64,000 bases of DNA from Salinispora cortesiana (lineage in GTDB: Bacteria > Actinomycetota > Actinomycetes > Mycobacteriales > Micromonosporaceae). The DNA is taken from assembly GCF_000484695.1 (NCBI RefSeq), contig NZ_AXVR01000006.1:62001-126000 (forward strand), read 5' to 3'. The stretch's first letter is position 1. Each line of letters begins with the position of its first letter. Position numbers and translations under genes: made by a program. This document shows positions 62,807 to 64,000 of the stretch, piece by piece. The notes below the pieces were generated by a model. That model saw only the letters and a program-made list of their open reading frames with translations. It searched no databases and was not told the origin of the DNA.

Positions 62807-63370
62807 AGCACTGGTCATTTTGTCCAGCTGGACAGCCTCGATGTTGGCCTGATCGAGCTCTTAGCCGAGGAACCGCGGATCGGAGTACTGGAGTGCTCCC
62901 GTCGCCTCGGGGTGGCCCGGGGCACCGTGCAGGCGCGGCTGGACAAGCTGATCGCTCGAGGGGTGATCGACGGGTTCGGCCCCGCCGTGTCCCCGGCCGC
63001 CGTCGGGTTCGGGGTAACCAGCTTCGTCACTCTGGAGATCAGCCAACGACACGGGCGCGAGCCGGTCGTCGCCCACCTGGCGGCGATCCCGGAGGTGCTC
63101 GAGGCGCACACCATCACCGGCTCCGGTGACCTGCTCTGCCGAATCGTGGCCCGTTCCAACGCTGACCTGCAACGGGTGATTGACCAGATCGTGTCGCACG
63201 AGAGCATCCGACGCACCTCGACGATCATTGCCCTGGCCGAGCAGATCCCGCACCGGGTTCTGCCCCTGCTCCGCTCCGCGCTGCGGGGGACGGCACCGAC
63301 GGCTGCGGAGAACGCCCGGTCCACTCAGCCGTTCTCGGCGAGCGCGTCCCCCAGCGCGGTGCGGCGGTAG
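62804..63370 (+). CDS. Lrp/AsnC-family transcriptional regulator
   Basis: 188 residues. N-terminal winged-helix domain (LDSLDVGLIELLAEEPRIGVLECSRRLGVARGTVQARLDKLIARGVI) and C-terminal RAM ligand-binding domain (EVLEAHTITGSGDLLCRIVARSNADLQRVI). Divergent from hppD, so probably the tyrosine-responsive regulator of the pathway. Codon 20 is TTA, rare here, which would make translation depend on the bldA-type tRNA. Its end overlaps the convergent ArsR-type gene by 46 bp. Confidence 0.9.
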   Translation: MSTGHFVQLDSLDVGLIELLAEEPRIGVLECSRRLGVARGTVQARLDKLIARGVIDGFGPAVSPAAVGFGVTSFVTLEISQRHGREPVVAHLAAIPEVLEAHTITGSGDLLCRIVARSNADLQRVIDQIVSHESIRRTSTIIALAEQIPHRVLPLLRSALRGTAPTAAENARSTQPFSASASPSAVRR

Positions 63371-64000
63371 CGGACCGTGCGGCCGGCGCGGGCGCGGGTC
63401 ACCAGGCCGGCCTCGCGCAGCACCGCCAGGTGGTCGCCGACGCCGCCCAGGCTCAGACCGAGTTGGGCGACGAGTTGACTGGTCGTCGCGGGAGCTGCCA
63501 GGGCGCGCAGCACCGTCGCGCGGCCCCGACCAACGAGTCGGTCCAGCGCCTCCACCGGCCGGGCTGGGTCCGGGGGGCCGAGTAGTTCGGCGACCCCGGC
63601 GGCCCGGTAGACGATCGCGTACGGCCCGGGCTGCTCGATGTAGCACATCAGGGCGCCGAAGACGGTGGGCACGAAGAGCATTCCGCGCCCGGCCAGCGGG
63701 TACGTCCGCGGATCCCGGTCGGCGATGTCGAGGAAGCCGACGGCCGGGCCGGGGACCCAGCGCAGCCGCGGGTCCAGGTCCGCGACCGCCGCACCCCAGC
63801 CGTACGCGAGCAGCCGCCCGGCCCGGTACAGCAGGTCCCGCTCCAGGACGGCCCGTAGCCGCGGCCACTCCGGCTCGACCAGCGTGACCCAGGCCGCTTC
63901 GATCCCGTCGGCGAGTTGGTCCACCACCGTCGGCGACTCGTAGATCCGCCGGGCGTTCGCCGGTGGGGTGCGGTGGCCGGCGAGGTTGCGGGCCAGTTCG
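63325..64000 (-). CDS. ArsR-type regulator with DUF5937-like N-terminus (start outside window)
   Basis: At least 224 residues; the frame stays open to the window edge (reading ...ELARNLAGHRTPPANARRIYES before the internal GTG 63927). C-terminal winged helix: ATTSQLVAQLGLSLGGVGDHLAVLREAGLVTRARAGRTVRYRRT. The N-terminal region has the pattern (WPRLRAVLERDLLYRAGRLLAYGW) of DUF5937 transcription factors common in actinomycetes. Ligand unknown. Confidence 0.85.
   Translation of the reverse strand, partial: ELARNLAGHRTPPANARRIYESPTVVDQLADGIEAAWVTLVEPEWPRLRAVLERDLLYRAGRLLAYGWGAAVADLDPRLRWVPGPAVGFLDIADRDPRTYPLAGRGMLFVPTVFGALMCYIEQPGPYAIVYRAAGVAELLGPPDPARPVEALDRLVGRGRATVLRALAAPATTSQLVAQLGLSLGGVGDHLAVLREAGLVTRARAGRTVRYRRTALGDALAENG

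Overview
The window is about 72% GC (estimated by eye) and comes from an actinomycete, most likely Micromonosporaceae (Salinispora/Micromonospora type). I infer this from the neighbourhood ftsH-folE-folP-folB-folK-DUF3180, panC-panD-nadB-nadC-coaX-lysS-lsr2-clpC, disA-radA and carD-ispD-ispF, together with Lsr2, CarD, DUF397, a MidA/NuoD pair and a type III PKS/UbiA cluster. Almost all of it is coding. I saw no rRNA, tRNA, CRISPR array, insertion sequence or attachment site.

Layout. 1-2.4 kb: the end of ftsH and folE. 2.5-5.9 kb: a coiled-coil membrane protein and an FtsK/SpoIIIE-like protein whose P-loops are degenerate, both on the minus strand. 6.1-14.9 kb: a small membrane protein, then a seven-gene minus-strand operon that looks like a minimal Gram-positive type IV secretion apparatus (two-TM VirB2-like subunit, PrgI/VirB3-like, VirB4-like ATPase, VirB6/TrbL-like, VirB8/TcpC-like, lytic transglycosylase plus M23 peptidase, and a repeat-built accessory protein). 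It has no relaxase, coupling protein or mobile-element border. 15.2-17.5 kb: folP-folB-folK and DUF3180. 17.7-22.9 kb: an orphan ABC-type permease and a glycine betaine/choline-type ABC transporter whose binding protein appears circularly permuted. 22.9-26.8 kb: a repeat-rich membrane protein, then a MidA-family methyltransferase translationally coupled to an isolated nuoD.

27-36 kb: CoA and NAD biosynthesis (DUF2520 protein, panC, panD, a septum-formation-type lipoprotein, nadB, nadC, coaX), then lysS and lsr2. 36.5-45.6 kb: clpC, mutY, an ACT-domain protein, def, a membrane protein, disA, radA and a lipoprotein. 45.8-49.9 kb: UbiA prenyltransferase, methyltransferase, acyl-CoA-dehydrogenase-fold protein and type III PKS, a set resembling clusters for prenylated alkyl-methoxyhydroquinones. 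50-53.5 kb: a thioredoxin-fold protein, carD, ispD, ispF and a TPR membrane protein. 53.5-62.7 kb: a dispersed tyrosine/homogentisate pathway (hmgA, an unknown 287-residue protein, fahA, an aromatic-type aminotransferase, hppD) with an Lrp/AsnC regulator that carries a rare TTA codon. Interspersed are a DUF397 protein, an SRPBCC protein, a PQQ-like repeat protein and an RDD protein. The window ends inside an ArsR-type regulator.

Two signals recur. Genes in operons commonly overlap by 4 bp (ATGA/GTGA). Many first genes instead have a TAnnnT hexamer 6-8 nt before the start codon and no Shine-Dalgarno, which is the signature of leaderless actinobacterial promoters.
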